Assembly (NCBI RefSeq): GCF_900105595.1
Contig: NZ_LT629784.1
Coordinates: forward strand, 186,001 to 250,000
DNA: 64,000 bases
Direction: 5' to 3'
Origin: Stappia sp. ES.058
Lineage (GTDB): Bacteria; Pseudomonadota; Alphaproteobacteria; Rhizobiales; Stappiaceae
Each line of letters begins with the position of its first letter. Position 1 is the stretch's first letter. The translations under genes and the position numbers were made by a program. Below the pieces are notes generated by a model that saw nothing but the letters and a program-made list of their open reading frames with translations, had not been told where the DNA came from and did not search any database. Below, piece by piece: positions 1 through 8,182 of this stretch.

Positions 1-719
1 CGCTGGTGCCGGAGCTTCTCGATAGCATGCGAGACTGTCTTGCGCGGGCCGCGCGTGCGGATGTGCATGCGCTTGTCCTGAACGCGAAGGGGCGGGCCTT
101 TTCCGCCGGCGGCGATGTCGCGGGTTTTGCCGAAAGGGGAGCGGACACCGACGCGCTTCTGGCCTATTCGGCAGACATCGTCGGCGGGCTCAACCGCACG
201 ATCCTGAATCTTCTGGTGTTTCCCGCGCCGGTCGTGGCCGCCGTCAACGGCGCGGTGACCGGCGGGTCGGCCGGCTTCCTGCTTGCTTCCGACATCGTGG
301 TGATGAGCGAGCGGGCGTTCCTGCAGCCCTACTACAGCGACATGGGCTTTGCCCCGGACGGCGGCTGGACGGCGCTCCTGCCCGAGCGCATCGGCGCGGC
401 GAAGGCGCTGGAAGTGCAATATCTCAACACGCGGCTCGACGCGCGCACTTGCCGCGAGCTGGGACTGGCAAGCCGGATTTGCGCGTCGGAGGATCTCGAA
501 ACGGAGGTCGCGGCCCTCGTGCAGGTGATTGCCGCCAAGGATCGGGAAAGCCTGAAGGCAAGCCGCGCCAACACCTGGTCGCCGCTGCGGCGGGGGCGGG
601 TCGCCGCGGCGCTCGAGCGCGAGCGCGCCGCCTTTCTGCGCCTGATCGCACGGCCCGAAACGGCAGCCCGCATGAGCGCCTTTCTGGCGCCGGCGGCCTC
701 GGTCGGGAAAGGGGGCTGA
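1..719 (+). CDS. Enoyl-CoA hydratase/isomerase (crotonase family), 5' end outside window
   Basis: The frame is open to the left edge, so the true start lies upstream; at least 238 codons are visible. The crotonase oxyanion-hole segment AFSAGGD is near visible residue 32 and the second, VNGAVTGGSAG, near residue 80. The first catalytic glutamate of true hydratases (GGxCE) is replaced here. The second position is an aspartate in GFAPDGGWTALLP, as in PaaG-type isomerases, so an isomerase or other crotonase reaction is as likely as hydration. It sits one base before an acyl-CoA ligase and probably opens or continues a beta-oxidation-like catabolic operon. Confidence 0.85.
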   Translation, partial: LVPELLDSMRDCLARAARADVHALVLNAKGRAFSAGGDVAGFAERGADTDALLAYSADIVGGLNRTILNLLVFPAPVVAAVNGAVTGGSAGFLLASDIVVMSERAFLQPYYSDMGFAPDGGWTALLPERIGAAKALEVQYLNTRLDARTCRELGLASRICASEDLETEVAALVQVIAAKDRESLKASRANTWSPLRRGRVAAALERERAAFLRLIARPETAARMSAFLAPAASVGKGG

Positions 720-720
720 C

Positions 721-2283
721 ATGGACTGGCTCACCGACATGGCGGCCAAGCGCGCGGAACTGACGCCGGACCGTCCGGCCTTTACCGATCATGCGAGCGG
801 CAAGACGCTCACCTTCGCCGAGGTGAATGCGCGCGCGGACAAGACAGCGCGGGCCCTGGCAGCGCTCCTGATCGGCGAGGGCGACCGCGTCGCGGTGCTG
901 TGCCACAATCATCCGGAGTTCTTCGTGCTGCTCTTCGCCGCGCAGAAATCGGGCGTGATCCTGCTTCCGCTCAACTGGCGGCAGCCGCCGGCGGAGCTTG
1001 CGCCGATCCTGGCGGAGGCCGGCGCCCGCATTCTGCTGCATGACGCGGCCACCCGCGATACCGCAGTGACCCTTTGCGAAACCGCAAACATGCGTCGTCT
1101 CGGCTTTGCGGATGCGTCCGGGGGCGCGGGAGAGGAAAGCCTGTGTGACGTGGCTGTCAGCGCGCGGGAGATCGCCGATCCGGCAGATGTTCGGCGCGTT
1201 CCCGCCGACGCGCCCTGGTATCTGCTTGCGACCTCCGGCACCACAGGCGTGCCCAAGCTGGTGATCCAGACGCCGACGATGGCCTGGGCCAATGCGGTGA
1301 ACTACACCCAGGCCACCGGGTTGTCCGGCGACGACACGGCGGCGAACTTCCTGCCGCTGTTCCACACCGCCGGCATCAACCTGATGACCCTGCCGCTTTA
1401 TCTCGCCGGCGGCCATTCCATTGTGTTGCGCAAATTCGACGCCGGGACCGTGCTGGACATGGTCAGGCGTGGCCGGATCACCGCCTTTTTCGGCGTTCCG
1501 GCGATCTATCAGGCGCTTGCGCTCGACCCGCGTTTCGAATGCGTCGATTTCTCGCCGCTGCGCTCGCTCGGTTGCGGCGGCGCGCCAATGCCCGCCCCCT
1601 TGCTGCGCACCTATCTGGCGCGCGGCGTGACCGTGTGCAACGGCATGGGCATGACCGAGACGGGGCCGACGGTGTTCCTGACCGATCCGGGCCGCGCGGC
1701 GGAAAAGATCGGCTCCGTCGGCAAGGCGCAGATCCTCGCCGAGGTGCGTCTGGTCGCGCCCGACGGCGCGGTGGTTTCGGGCGCCGGTGAAGGCGAACTG
1801 CAGATCCGCGGACCGGGTGTCACCCCCGGCTATTTCGGCAATCAACAGGCGACTTTGGAAGCGTTCACTGAGGGCGGGTGGCTGCGCTCCGGCGATGTCG
1901 CCCGACGGGACGAGGACGGCTATTACGCCATCGTCGACCGGATCAAGGACATGTACATCTCGGGCGGCGAGAACGTCTATCCGGCGGAAGTGGAAAAGGT
2001 GCTCGTCACCCATCCGGCGGTGCTTGATGCGGTGGTCCTCGGTGTTCCGGACGAAAAATGGGGCGAGGTTGGCGCCGCCTATCTGATTGCAAGGCCCGGC
2101 ATGCACATCGATCCGGCCGCCCTTGTCACATGGTGCCGGGAGCGGCTGGCCGGTTACAAGGTGCCCCGCCATGTCGGGATCGTCGAGGACCTGCCGCGCA
2201 CCGCAGCCGGCAAGGTCCAGAAGCACATTCTCAAGGCGCAACACGTCAAACATGATATCGCAAAGGAAGGGCAGGGCCGATGA
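721..2283 (+). CDS. AMP-dependent acyl-CoA synthetase/ligase
   Basis: A 520-residue class I adenylate-forming enzyme that would activate a carboxylic acid with ATP and CoA. The phosphate-binding segment TSGTTGVPK lies near residues 170-178, GMGMTETGPT near 308, the hinge SGDVARRDEDGYY near 390, GGENVYP near 414, and the acyl-adenylate lysine in RTAAGKVQKHIL near 498. The start is one base after the crotonase stop, behind a GGGGG-rich ribosome site. It overlaps the next gene by 4 bp (ATGA). The substrate, fatty or aromatic acid, cannot be read from the sequence. Confidence 0.9.
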   Translation: MDWLTDMAAKRAELTPDRPAFTDHASGKTLTFAEVNARADKTARALAALLIGEGDRVAVLCHNHPEFFVLLFAAQKSGVILLPLNWRQPPAELAPILAEAGARILLHDAATRDTAVTLCETANMRRLGFADASGGAGEESLCDVAVSAREIADPADVRRVPADAPWYLLATSGTTGVPKLVIQTPTMAWANAVNYTQATGLSGDDTAANFLPLFHTAGINLMTLPLYLAGGHSIVLRKFDAGTVLDMVRRGRITAFFGVPAIYQALALDPRFECVDFSPLRSLGCGGAPMPAPLLRTYLARGVTVCNGMGMTETGPTVFLTDPGRAAEKIGSVGKAQILAEVRLVAPDGAVVSGAGEGELQIRGPGVTPGYFGNQQATLEAFTEGGWLRSGDVARRDEDGYYAIVDRIKDMYISGGENVYPAEVEKVLVTHPAVLDAVVLGVPDEKWGEVGAAYLIARPGMHIDPAALVTWCRERLAGYKVPRHVGIVEDLPRTAAGKVQKHILKAQHVKHDIAKEGQGR

Positions 2284-2678
2284 CCGCGCCGCTTGCAGAC
2301 CCCGGCGATGGCTCCGCCGTCGTCCATCGCTGGACTCCGGCGCAAGCCGATTTCGACCGGTTCGCCGCGCTGTCGGGCGATGACAATCCGATCCATGTCG
2401 ATCCGGCGTTTTCCGCGCGGACGCGGTTCGGGCGAACCGTGTCGCACGGCATGCTGCTCTATTCCAGGCTCTGGGCGCTGATCCGCACACGCTGGCCCGG
2501 TCGCCGCCATGCCATGCAGGAGCTGATGTTCCCGAACCCCGCCTATGCGGATGAGGAACTGACGATCGCCATTGCACCGGTTGCATCGGATCCCGATGAA
2601 CTGTCGATCTCGATCCGGCGTGTAGGCGACGGTGCCGAGGTGCTGCGCGGACGGTGCCGTATGGAGGAGGCGCAATGA
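2280..2678 (+). CDS. MaoC family (R)-specific enoyl-CoA hydratase, active-site-intact subunit
   Basis: A 132-residue single hot-dog domain. It carries the hydratase-2 signature SGDDNPIHVD near residues 32-41, supplying the catalytic Asp34 and His39 expected for hydration of an enoyl-CoA, followed by TVSHGML. Start and stop overlap both neighbours by 4 bp, so it is translationally coupled with the ligase and with a second, degenerate hot-dog protein. It probably hydrates the enoyl-CoA made in this pathway and may need the next protein as partner. Confidence 0.85.
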   Translation: MTAPLADPGDGSAVVHRWTPAQADFDRFAALSGDDNPIHVDPAFSARTRFGRTVSHGMLLYSRLWALIRTRWPGRRHAMQELMFPNPAYADEELTIAIAPVASDPDELSISIRRVGDGAEVLRGRCRMEEAQ

Positions 2679-3070
2679 GGCAGGAAACCGAACGACGCCA
2701 CGGCGACGGGCTGGAGCTTGGACGCAGCGCTGAACTGGTGCGACTCTATCCGCGCGGGCAGGCCGCGGATTTCGCGGCACTTGCCGGCCTGGATGCCGTT
2801 CCCGACACGGTGCCTGAACCGCTGATCGGCGGGATGTTCTCCTATCTGCTGGGCGTGAAGCTTCCAGGCTTTGGAACCAACTACCTCAAGCAGGAAATGC
2901 GGTTTTGCGGCGCCGCCGCATTCGACGTGCCCCTGCGCGCGCGGGTCACGGTCACCCGTCTGCGCCCGGAAAAGCATCTCGTCGATCTGGAGACGGTGTG
3001 CGAGACGCTGGAGGGCGAGGTTATCTGCACAGGCCGCGCGCTGGTCTATGTGGAAGACGTCGATGCCTGA
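2675..3070 (+). CDS. MaoC-like hot-dog protein lacking the catalytic Asp/His
   Basis: 131 residues. ATG at 2675 is chosen because it overlaps the previous stop and follows GGAGGAGG; an in-frame start at 2654 would run further into the upstream gene. The fold signature is recognisable (PLIGGMFSYLLGVKLPG, then a beta-rich half ending in CTGRALVYV). The GDxNPxH motif is replaced by GLDAVPDTVPEP, so the chain should not be a hydratase alone. Tight coupling to an intact MaoC protein suggests a heterodimer in which this subunit shapes the acyl-binding tunnel; this is inference. Confidence 0.75.
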   Translation: MRQETERRHGDGLELGRSAELVRLYPRGQAADFAALAGLDAVPDTVPEPLIGGMFSYLLGVKLPGFGTNYLKQEMRFCGAAAFDVPLRARVTVTRLRPEKHLVDLETVCETLEGEVICTGRALVYVEDVDA

Positions 3071-3096
3071 TCGGCGTGGCGGGCGAGGGCGCAAAC

Positions 3097-3124
3097 AAAA
3101 ACACCGCCGGCAAGCCGGCGGTGT
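3097..3124 (-). terminator. Intrinsic terminator of the cold-shock gene
   Basis: Perfect inverted repeat ACACCGCCGG-CAAG-CCGGCGGTGT at 3101-3124. On the minus strand it is followed by TTTTT-rich sequence, 31 bp past the cold-shock gene stop. It may also end the plus-strand acyl-CoA operon, although there is no T run on that side. Confidence 0.85.
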
Positions 3125-3154
3125 TCTCGTCAGTTTCGACTGGCCGGAAAAGGC

Positions 3155-3367
3155 TCAGTCGAGCGCAAGCTGCGCGGCCTGGAGGCCACGGCCGCGACGA
3201 TCTTCTTCCGTCACGAAGGTCAGCGTGGTGCCTTCAGCCGGAACGGCCATGCCCGAACGTTCGAAAGCGGTGATGTGAACGAACACGTCCTTGCCGCCTT
3301 CGGCCGGGGTGACGAAGCCAAAACCACGATCATGGTTGAAGAACTTGAGGGTGCCTGTCTGGCGCAT
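3155..3367 (-). CDS. CspA-family cold-shock protein
   Basis: A 70-residue single cold-shock domain, the family's usual length. RNP1 is GFGFVTP near residues 15-21 and RNP2 is VFVHITA near 28-34; these aromatic residues stack on single-stranded RNA or DNA. The gene begins with ATG 8 bp after AGGAG. It is monocistronic, bounded by an intrinsic terminator on one side and a 268-bp gap on the other. It acts as an RNA chaperone; whether it is cold-inducible cannot be told from the sequence. Confidence 0.95.
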   Translation of the reverse strand: MRQTGTLKFFNHDRGFGFVTPAEGGKDVFVHITAFERSGMAVPAEGTTLTFVTEEDRRGRGLQAAQLALD

Positions 3368-3402
3368 GGGAAACTCCTGTCCCGAGTCTTAGTTTAAAGA
3401 GC

Positions 3403-3420
3403 GCAAGTAAGCGCACTTGC
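3403..3420 (-). promoter_or_regulatory. Small hairpin in the leader of the cold-shock gene
   Basis: Inverted repeat GCAAGT-N6-ACTTGC lies 36-53 bp upstream of the cold-shock start, inside a GCGCAAG-rich tract. It could fold in the leader RNA. Cold-shock genes often carry structured 5' leaders, but nothing here proves thermal control. The rest of 3368-3635 shows no convincing gene. Confidence 0.3.
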
Positions 3421-3635
3421 TTGCGCGAGCGTGGCATTCAGAAACGGGAAAGGCAGTTCTGTCCGACAGAACCGGTCTTCTGGACCGGGTAAGGCGCCGC
3501 ATACCGAAACTTTCTTAACCGGGGTTCGAATTATCAAGCCCGCTATTGTAGAACCGAAGTCCAACGTTGATATGGTAGTCGAAATGCGCCAATCCGGCAA
3601 GGGCAATGCGAATTGACGTAGGGTTTTCCGGCGTA

Positions 3636-4433
3636 TTATGCGGTCCTGCAAAGCTTTGAAAGAAGCGCGTTGAAGGCCTCGGGTTCCTCCAGATGGGGGG
3701 CATGGCCCGAGTGCGGGAAGGGGACGACGTGCCCCCGTTGCAGGCGTTCGAGCTGCCATTTCGCGGCGCCGCCGGCGTAGAGCTGGCTTTGGCCGCCGGG
3801 TGCAAGCGTGACGGGAATCTCGACCTTGGCGATCAGCGGGCGAAAGTCCTGCGCGGTCAGCGAGGCCCACATCGCGGCGAGCGCCGGACCTTTTGCCTTT
3901 CGCATTTCGGCTTCCGCAAAGCTGATAAGCTCTTCCTGTGCGCCCGGCGCGAAGCTGCGCCGCGCGGTCGCCCCGGCCAGACGCGGCCACTGGCTGGCGA
4001 CGGCGCGGGCAAAGCCTCGGCTGCGATCCGCGTCAAGTCCGGAACGCGTGCCATGCGGCCAGTCCGCATCATTCAGCACCTTCGGCGACATGTCCTCGAC
4101 GACGAGACGGGCGAGGCGACCTGTGCCGTGGCGCTCGATCATCGACCAGGCGACCAGCGCCCCCATCGACCAGCCGACCAGCACGACGTCGTCGAGGGCT
4201 TGGGCGGCGAGCATGCGGGCCACCGCATCCGCTGCGGCCACAATGGTCAGGTCGCCGGTTCGCGCGCTGTCGCCATGGCCGGGAAGGTCGGGGGCGATCA
4301 CGCGGGTCATCGGGCCGAGCGCCTCCATCTGGGGCCGGAAAAAGCCGCCATGGCACGACCAGCCGTGCAGCAGCACGAGCGGGCGCGCATCCGGCGTCCC
4401 GGTGCCGGCCGCGCGAAAGGCGAGCTCGATCAT
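3636..4433 (-). CDS. Alpha/beta hydrolase, BioH-like, last gene of a LIV transporter operon
   Basis: 265 residues from ATG 4433, which overlaps the livM stop by 4 bp (ATGA); longer in-frame starts run into livM. It has LLHGWSCHGG near residues 21-30 (oxyanion loop), nucleophile Ser89 in GWSMG, and the histidine motif PHSGHAPHLEEP close to the C-terminus, all resembling BioH. The usual acidic residue after the lid is not obvious; the equivalent stretch reads LAPGGQSQLY. Coupling to an importer suggests it hydrolyses an ester or CoA thioester of the imported compound, rather than serving biotin synthesis. That role is inference. Confidence 0.8.
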   Translation of the reverse strand: MIELAFRAAGTGTPDARPLVLLHGWSCHGGFFRPQMEALGPMTRVIAPDLPGHGDSARTGDLTIVAAADAVARMLAAQALDDVVLVGWSMGALVAWSMIERHGTGRLARLVVEDMSPKVLNDADWPHGTRSGLDADRSRGFARAVASQWPRLAGATARRSFAPGAQEELISFAEAEMRKAKGPALAAMWASLTAQDFRPLIAKVEIPVTLAPGGQSQLYAGGAAKWQLERLQRGHVVPFPHSGHAPHLEEPEAFNALLSKLCRTA

Positions 4434-5488
4434 CCGCGGCTCCGCAGCCGGCCCACAACGCCATCGGGGAAGAAATAGACGGAAACGATGAAGAGCACGC
4501 CCAGCCACATCAGCCAGCGTTCCGGAGCGACGAGATCCGGAATGAGCGGCAGCATGCCGGTGGCGTGTTCGGCCGCGCCCATCAGGCTTTGCAGGTAGGT
4601 CTGCGCCAGGATGAAGAGCGTTGCGCCGATCATCGCGCCATACATGGTGCCCATGCCGCCGATAACCACCATCAGCAGGATGTCGATCATGATCTCCATG
4701 GAAAGCGTCGTCGCCGGTCCGGTGTAGCGGATCCAGATCGCCAGAAGCGCGCCGGCAAGCGCGGCAACACAGGCCGACAGCACGGTGGCGGCGGTGCGGT
4801 ACCAGATTACCCGGTAGCCTATCGCCTCGGCGCGAAAGGCATTGTCGCGAACGGCCTTCAGCGTCCGGCCGAAGGGCGAGTTGACGATCCTGAGCAGCCC
4901 GAGGAAGAGCACCAGCGCGGACACGAAGACGAGATAATAGGCGAGCAGCCGGCCGTCGATACGCACGTCCATGATGCGCGTGTCGACGAGCTTGAAGGCC
5001 GGCGTCAGCACGCGTGGAATGCGGTAGGTGAGCCCGTCCTCGCCGCCCGTGATCGTGGAAAGCTGCGAGACAAGAACCGCGAAGGCGCTGGCCACGGCAA
5101 GCGTGACCATGGCGAAGAAGATCGCCTTCACCCTGAGCGAGAACAACCCGATGGCGAGTGCCAGCACACCGGCCATGGCGGTTCCGCCGAGAACGCCGAG
5201 GAGGATTGCGGTGAAGGAGGCGCCAAGCGCGGATAACGCAAGCGCCACGCCATAGGCGCCGATGCCGAAGAACATCGTATGCGCGAAGGAGACGATGCCG
5301 GTGTAGCCGAGCAGCAGGTCGTAGCTTGCCACCAGCACGATGAAGATGCAGATCCGAGCCGCCGTATCCAGCGATTTGGTGCCGGGAAACAGGAACGGCG
5401 CGAAGGCGAGCCCCAGCGCGATGACGATGAGAACGAGCGCCAGGGGACGCGAATTAGGCCGGTCGCCGGAAAGGAGCCTGTCGATCAT
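4430..5488 (-). CDS. livM: Branched-chain amino acid-type ABC transporter permease LivM
   Basis: A 352-residue integral inner-membrane protein of the LivM family with many hydrophobic helices. The family segment GGMGTMYGAMIGA lies near residue 280. It forms the channel with LivH. The ATG is 9 bp after the livH stop. Gene order livK-G-F-H-M-hydrolase on the minus strand, with short gaps or overlaps, indicates one transcript. LIV-type importers in alphaproteobacteria also carry aromatic acids, ureas and amides, so branched-chain amino acids should not be assumed. Confidence 0.92.
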   Translation of the reverse strand: MIDRLLSGDRPNSRPLALVLIVIALGLAFAPFLFPGTKSLDTAARICIFIVLVASYDLLLGYTGIVSFAHTMFFGIGAYGVALALSALGASFTAILLGVLGGTAMAGVLALAIGLFSLRVKAIFFAMVTLAVASAFAVLVSQLSTITGGEDGLTYRIPRVLTPAFKLVDTRIMDVRIDGRLLAYYLVFVSALVLFLGLLRIVNSPFGRTLKAVRDNAFRAEAIGYRVIWYRTAATVLSACVAALAGALLAIWIRYTGPATTLSMEIMIDILLMVVIGGMGTMYGAMIGATLFILAQTYLQSLMGAAEHATGMLPLIPDLVAPERWLMWLGVLFIVSVYFFPDGVVGRLRSRG

Positions 5489-5497
5489 GTCTGCGTC

Positions 5498-6526
5498 CTA
5501 TTTCGCCTTGACGACGGGATAAAGCCCCTCGGGCCGCCACATCAGCACGCCGACCATCAGCGCGATGGTGGAGACGAGAGCGACCTTGGGGGCGAGGAAT
5601 GTCATGTAGTTGGAAAGCAGTCCGACAAGCACCGCGCCGATGAAACAGCCCTCGATGGAACCGAGCCCGCCGATGATGACGACGATGAAGACCAGCACCA
5701 TCAGGTCCGATCCCATATGCGCGGTGATGGTCTCGTTGTAGAGACCCCACATCACACCGCCGAGGCCGGCCAGCGCGGAACCGGCCATGAACACGACCAG
5801 GAACAGCCGGCGGATGCGGTAGCCGAGCGCCTCGACCATCTCGCTGTTCTCCACGCCGGCGCGCACCAGCAGGCCGACCTTGGTGGATCTCAGAACGTGA
5901 CGCATGCCGAGAAACAGCACGAGGCCGATGGCAACGGCGAACAGCCGGTATTTTTCGATCACCGCGTCGAAGACGATGACCGAGCCGCGCAGCGTTTGCG
6001 GCCGGGCGACATGGATCGCATCCGGTCCCCACACAACGTGGATGAGTTGCTGGGCGACGATCAGCCCGCCCATGGTCACCAGGATCTGCTTCAGGTGATG
6101 GCCGTAGACAGGCGCGACGATCACCCGCTCGAAGGCGAGGCCGAGCACGCCGGTGACAGCCATGGAGGCGAGGATCGCCAGAAAGACGGCGGCGAGGTTC
6201 ATGATCACCGTGGGGTTCTCGGTCCAGCCGGCGAGCCAGGCGAGAACCGTGAAACCGACGAAGGCGCCGACCGAGACGAAGGCGCCATGGCCGAAGTTGA
6301 TCACGTCCATCAGTCCGAAGACGACCGTCAGCCCGGAGGCCATGATGAAGATCATCAGTCCCATGGCGAGGCCGGCCACCGTCAGCGTCAGCCAGATCGC
6401 CGGATCGCCCACGGCGATGAGCCCGACAAGCGCCATGACGGGCGCAAGCAGCAAGGGGGCGGCCTTGCGCAGCCGGTCGCCGGCGGAGGCGGCCACCAGC
6501 TTGGGTCGGATCGCGGTCTCGCTCAT
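5498..6526 (-). CDS. livH: Branched-chain amino acid-type ABC transporter permease LivH
   Basis: 342 residues. The family motif GLMDVINFGHGAFVSVGAF lies near residues 70-90 and GGLGSIEGCFIGA near 285, both typical of LivH permeases. There is an N-terminal extension of about 30 residues before the first helix. The ATG overlaps the livF stop by 4 bp, showing translational coupling. It pairs with LivM in the inner membrane. Confidence 0.93.
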   Translation of the reverse strand: MSETAIRPKLVAASAGDRLRKAAPLLLAPVMALVGLIAVGDPAIWLTLTVAGLAMGLMIFIMASGLTVVFGLMDVINFGHGAFVSVGAFVGFTVLAWLAGWTENPTVIMNLAAVFLAILASMAVTGVLGLAFERVIVAPVYGHHLKQILVTMGGLIVAQQLIHVVWGPDAIHVARPQTLRGSVIVFDAVIEKYRLFAVAIGLVLFLGMRHVLRSTKVGLLVRAGVENSEMVEALGYRIRRLFLVVFMAGSALAGLGGVMWGLYNETITAHMGSDLMVLVFIVVIIGGLGSIEGCFIGAVLVGLLSNYMTFLAPKVALVSTIALMVGVLMWRPEGLYPVVKAK

Positions 6527-7248
6527 TGGTGTACCTCCAGGCTCAGTCCCATAAGCCGTTCCTGCATTTCGGCGTTGCCGGCAAGCGCGGACATCGCACC
6601 GGCATGCACGACGCGGCCGTCGTCCATCACCGACACGGTGTCACCGAGCGCGGAGGCCATGGCGAAATTCTGTTCCACCAGCAGGATGGTCGTGTCGGTT
6701 TCCCTCAACTCCTCGAGCGCGCGCGTCATCGCTGTGACGATGGCGGGCGCAAGCCCCTTGCTCGGCTCGTCGATCAGGATCAGCCGGCGCGGCTCGATGA
6801 TGGCGCGCGCAACCGCGAGCATCTGCTTCTGCCCGCCTGACAGGGTGCCGGCGGGTTTTTCCCAAAAGGTTCCGATTGGCGGGAACAGCGCTTTGATCCA
6901 GGCAAGGCGGGTCGGCTCGAACGGACCTTGCGTTGCCGCAAGCTGCATGTTCTCCCCGACCGTCAGGTCGGAAAAGATCCCCATGTTCTCCGGCACATAG
7001 GCAATGCCGGCGCGCGAGATCGCAGGCGTCGGCGTTTCGCCGATCGCGCGCCCGTCAAAGCGGATCTCGCCGGCGCTCGGGCGCAGAAGCCCCATGATGG
7101 TGCGCAAGGTGGTGGACTTGCCGGCGCCATTGCGGCCCAGAAGCACGCTGACCCCGCCGCGCGGAACCACGAGGTCCACCCCTTGCAGGATGTGGTAGGG
7201 GCCGATGTGAGTGTGAACGCCGGACAGCGTCAGCAGCGGCTCAGCCAT
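6523..7248 (-). CDS. livF: ABC transporter ATP-binding protein LivF
   Basis: A 241-residue ATPase. Walker A LLGRNGAGKST is near residues 36-46, signature LSGGQKQML near 135, Walker B LILIDEP near 155, and the H-loop region contains LLVEQNF, as usual for LivF. It overlaps livG by 8 bp and livH by 4 bp. It works with LivG to power the LivHM channel. Confidence 0.93.
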   Translation of the reverse strand: MAEPLLTLSGVHTHIGPYHILQGVDLVVPRGGVSVLLGRNGAGKSTTLRTIMGLLRPSAGEIRFDGRAIGETPTPAISRAGIAYVPENMGIFSDLTVGENMQLAATQGPFEPTRLAWIKALFPPIGTFWEKPAGTLSGGQKQMLAVARAIIEPRRLILIDEPSKGLAPAIVTAMTRALEELRETDTTILLVEQNFAMASALGDTVSVMDDGRVVHAGAMSALAGNAEMQERLMGLSLEVHQ

Positions 7249-8068
7249 GGGCGCTCTCCCCCGCCTGTTTCGCTGCCGGTTCCGGTGCCTTGCCGAGATA
7301 GGCTTCCTGGACGATGGCCGAACGCATCACTTCGCCCGGCTCGCCGTCGGCGACCAGTTCGCCGTTGTGCAGCACGATGATGCGGTCGGCGAGCGAGCGG
7401 ATCACGTCCATCTTGTGCTCAACCAGCAGGATCGTGCGGTCATGATCGCGCTTGAGTTCGCGGATCAGGTCGAGGATGACGGGAACCTCGTCGACACTCA
7501 TACCCGCCGTCGGCTCGTCGAACATCAGCACCTGGGGCCCGAGCGCGATCATCAGCGCCACTTCCAGCTTACGCTGGTCGCCGTGCGGCAGGGCGGAGAC
7601 CGGAAGGTCGCGCTTTTGCAAAAGGTTCACCTCGGCCAGAACGTGATCGGCGCGTTCGGTGAGTTCGACATGGCTGTCGGCGCGCGAGATGAGGTCGAAG
7701 CCGCGATTGGCTCGCGCCTGCACGACGAGGCGGACGTTCTCGCGCACGCTCAAGGTGGGAAACAGGTTGGTGAGCTGAAAGGCGCGCCCGATGCCGCGCG
7801 TGCAACGTTCGGCGACACTCAGCCGGGTGATCGTTTCCCCGTTGAGGTGTACGTGGCCCACGCTCGCCTTGAGCTGTCCCGAGATCAGGTTGAAATAGGT
7901 GGTCTTGCCGGCGCCGTTCGGCCCGACGATGGCGGTCAGCGTGCCGCGCTGGAACGCGCAGGAGACATGATCGACCGCGACATGACCGCCGAAGCGGATC
8001 GTCAGGTCCTGCGTTTCGAGCACCGGCGGCTCGACGGGGTGCGCCCGCCCGGCTGGGTCTTCGCGCAT
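7241..8068 (-). CDS. livG: ABC transporter ATP-binding protein LivG
   Basis: A 275-residue ATPase. Walker A VGPNGAGKTT is near residue 50, the family's variant signature LPHGDQRKLEVA near 160, and Walker B VLMFDEPTAGMS near 180. The ATG at 8068 is preceded by an in-frame GTG at 8071; either could be used, with GGAG upstream. A 114-bp gap separates it from livK, so livK is the promoter-proximal gene. Confidence 0.93.
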   Translation of the reverse strand: MREDPAGRAHPVEPPVLETQDLTIRFGGHVAVDHVSCAFQRGTLTAIVGPNGAGKTTYFNLISGQLKASVGHVHLNGETITRLSVAERCTRGIGRAFQLTNLFPTLSVRENVRLVVQARANRGFDLISRADSHVELTERADHVLAEVNLLQKRDLPVSALPHGDQRKLEVALMIALGPQVLMFDEPTAGMSVDEVPVILDLIRELKRDHDRTILLVEHKMDVIRSLADRIIVLHNGELVADGEPGEVMRSAIVQEAYLGKAPEPAAKQAGESAHG

Positions 8069-8182
8069 CACGGCTGCATCTCCGGAAGAGGGCGGAGAAA
8101 CGGCGGCTCGGCCGCCGTCTCATCGTGCCAAAAGACGGGAAAGGGAGACGGCGCGCACGCCGCCTCCGCAAGCGGCGGGACG

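Noticed and set aside
424..2586. 720-codon minus-strand frame opposite the acyl-CoA genes
   Set aside because: Antisense shadow caused by high GC; the plus strand has clear enzyme motifs throughout.
3431..3616. 61-codon plus-strand frame between cold-shock gene and hydrolase
   Set aside because: No ribosome site, no recognisable feature, and it overlaps the cold-shock gene's upstream control region.
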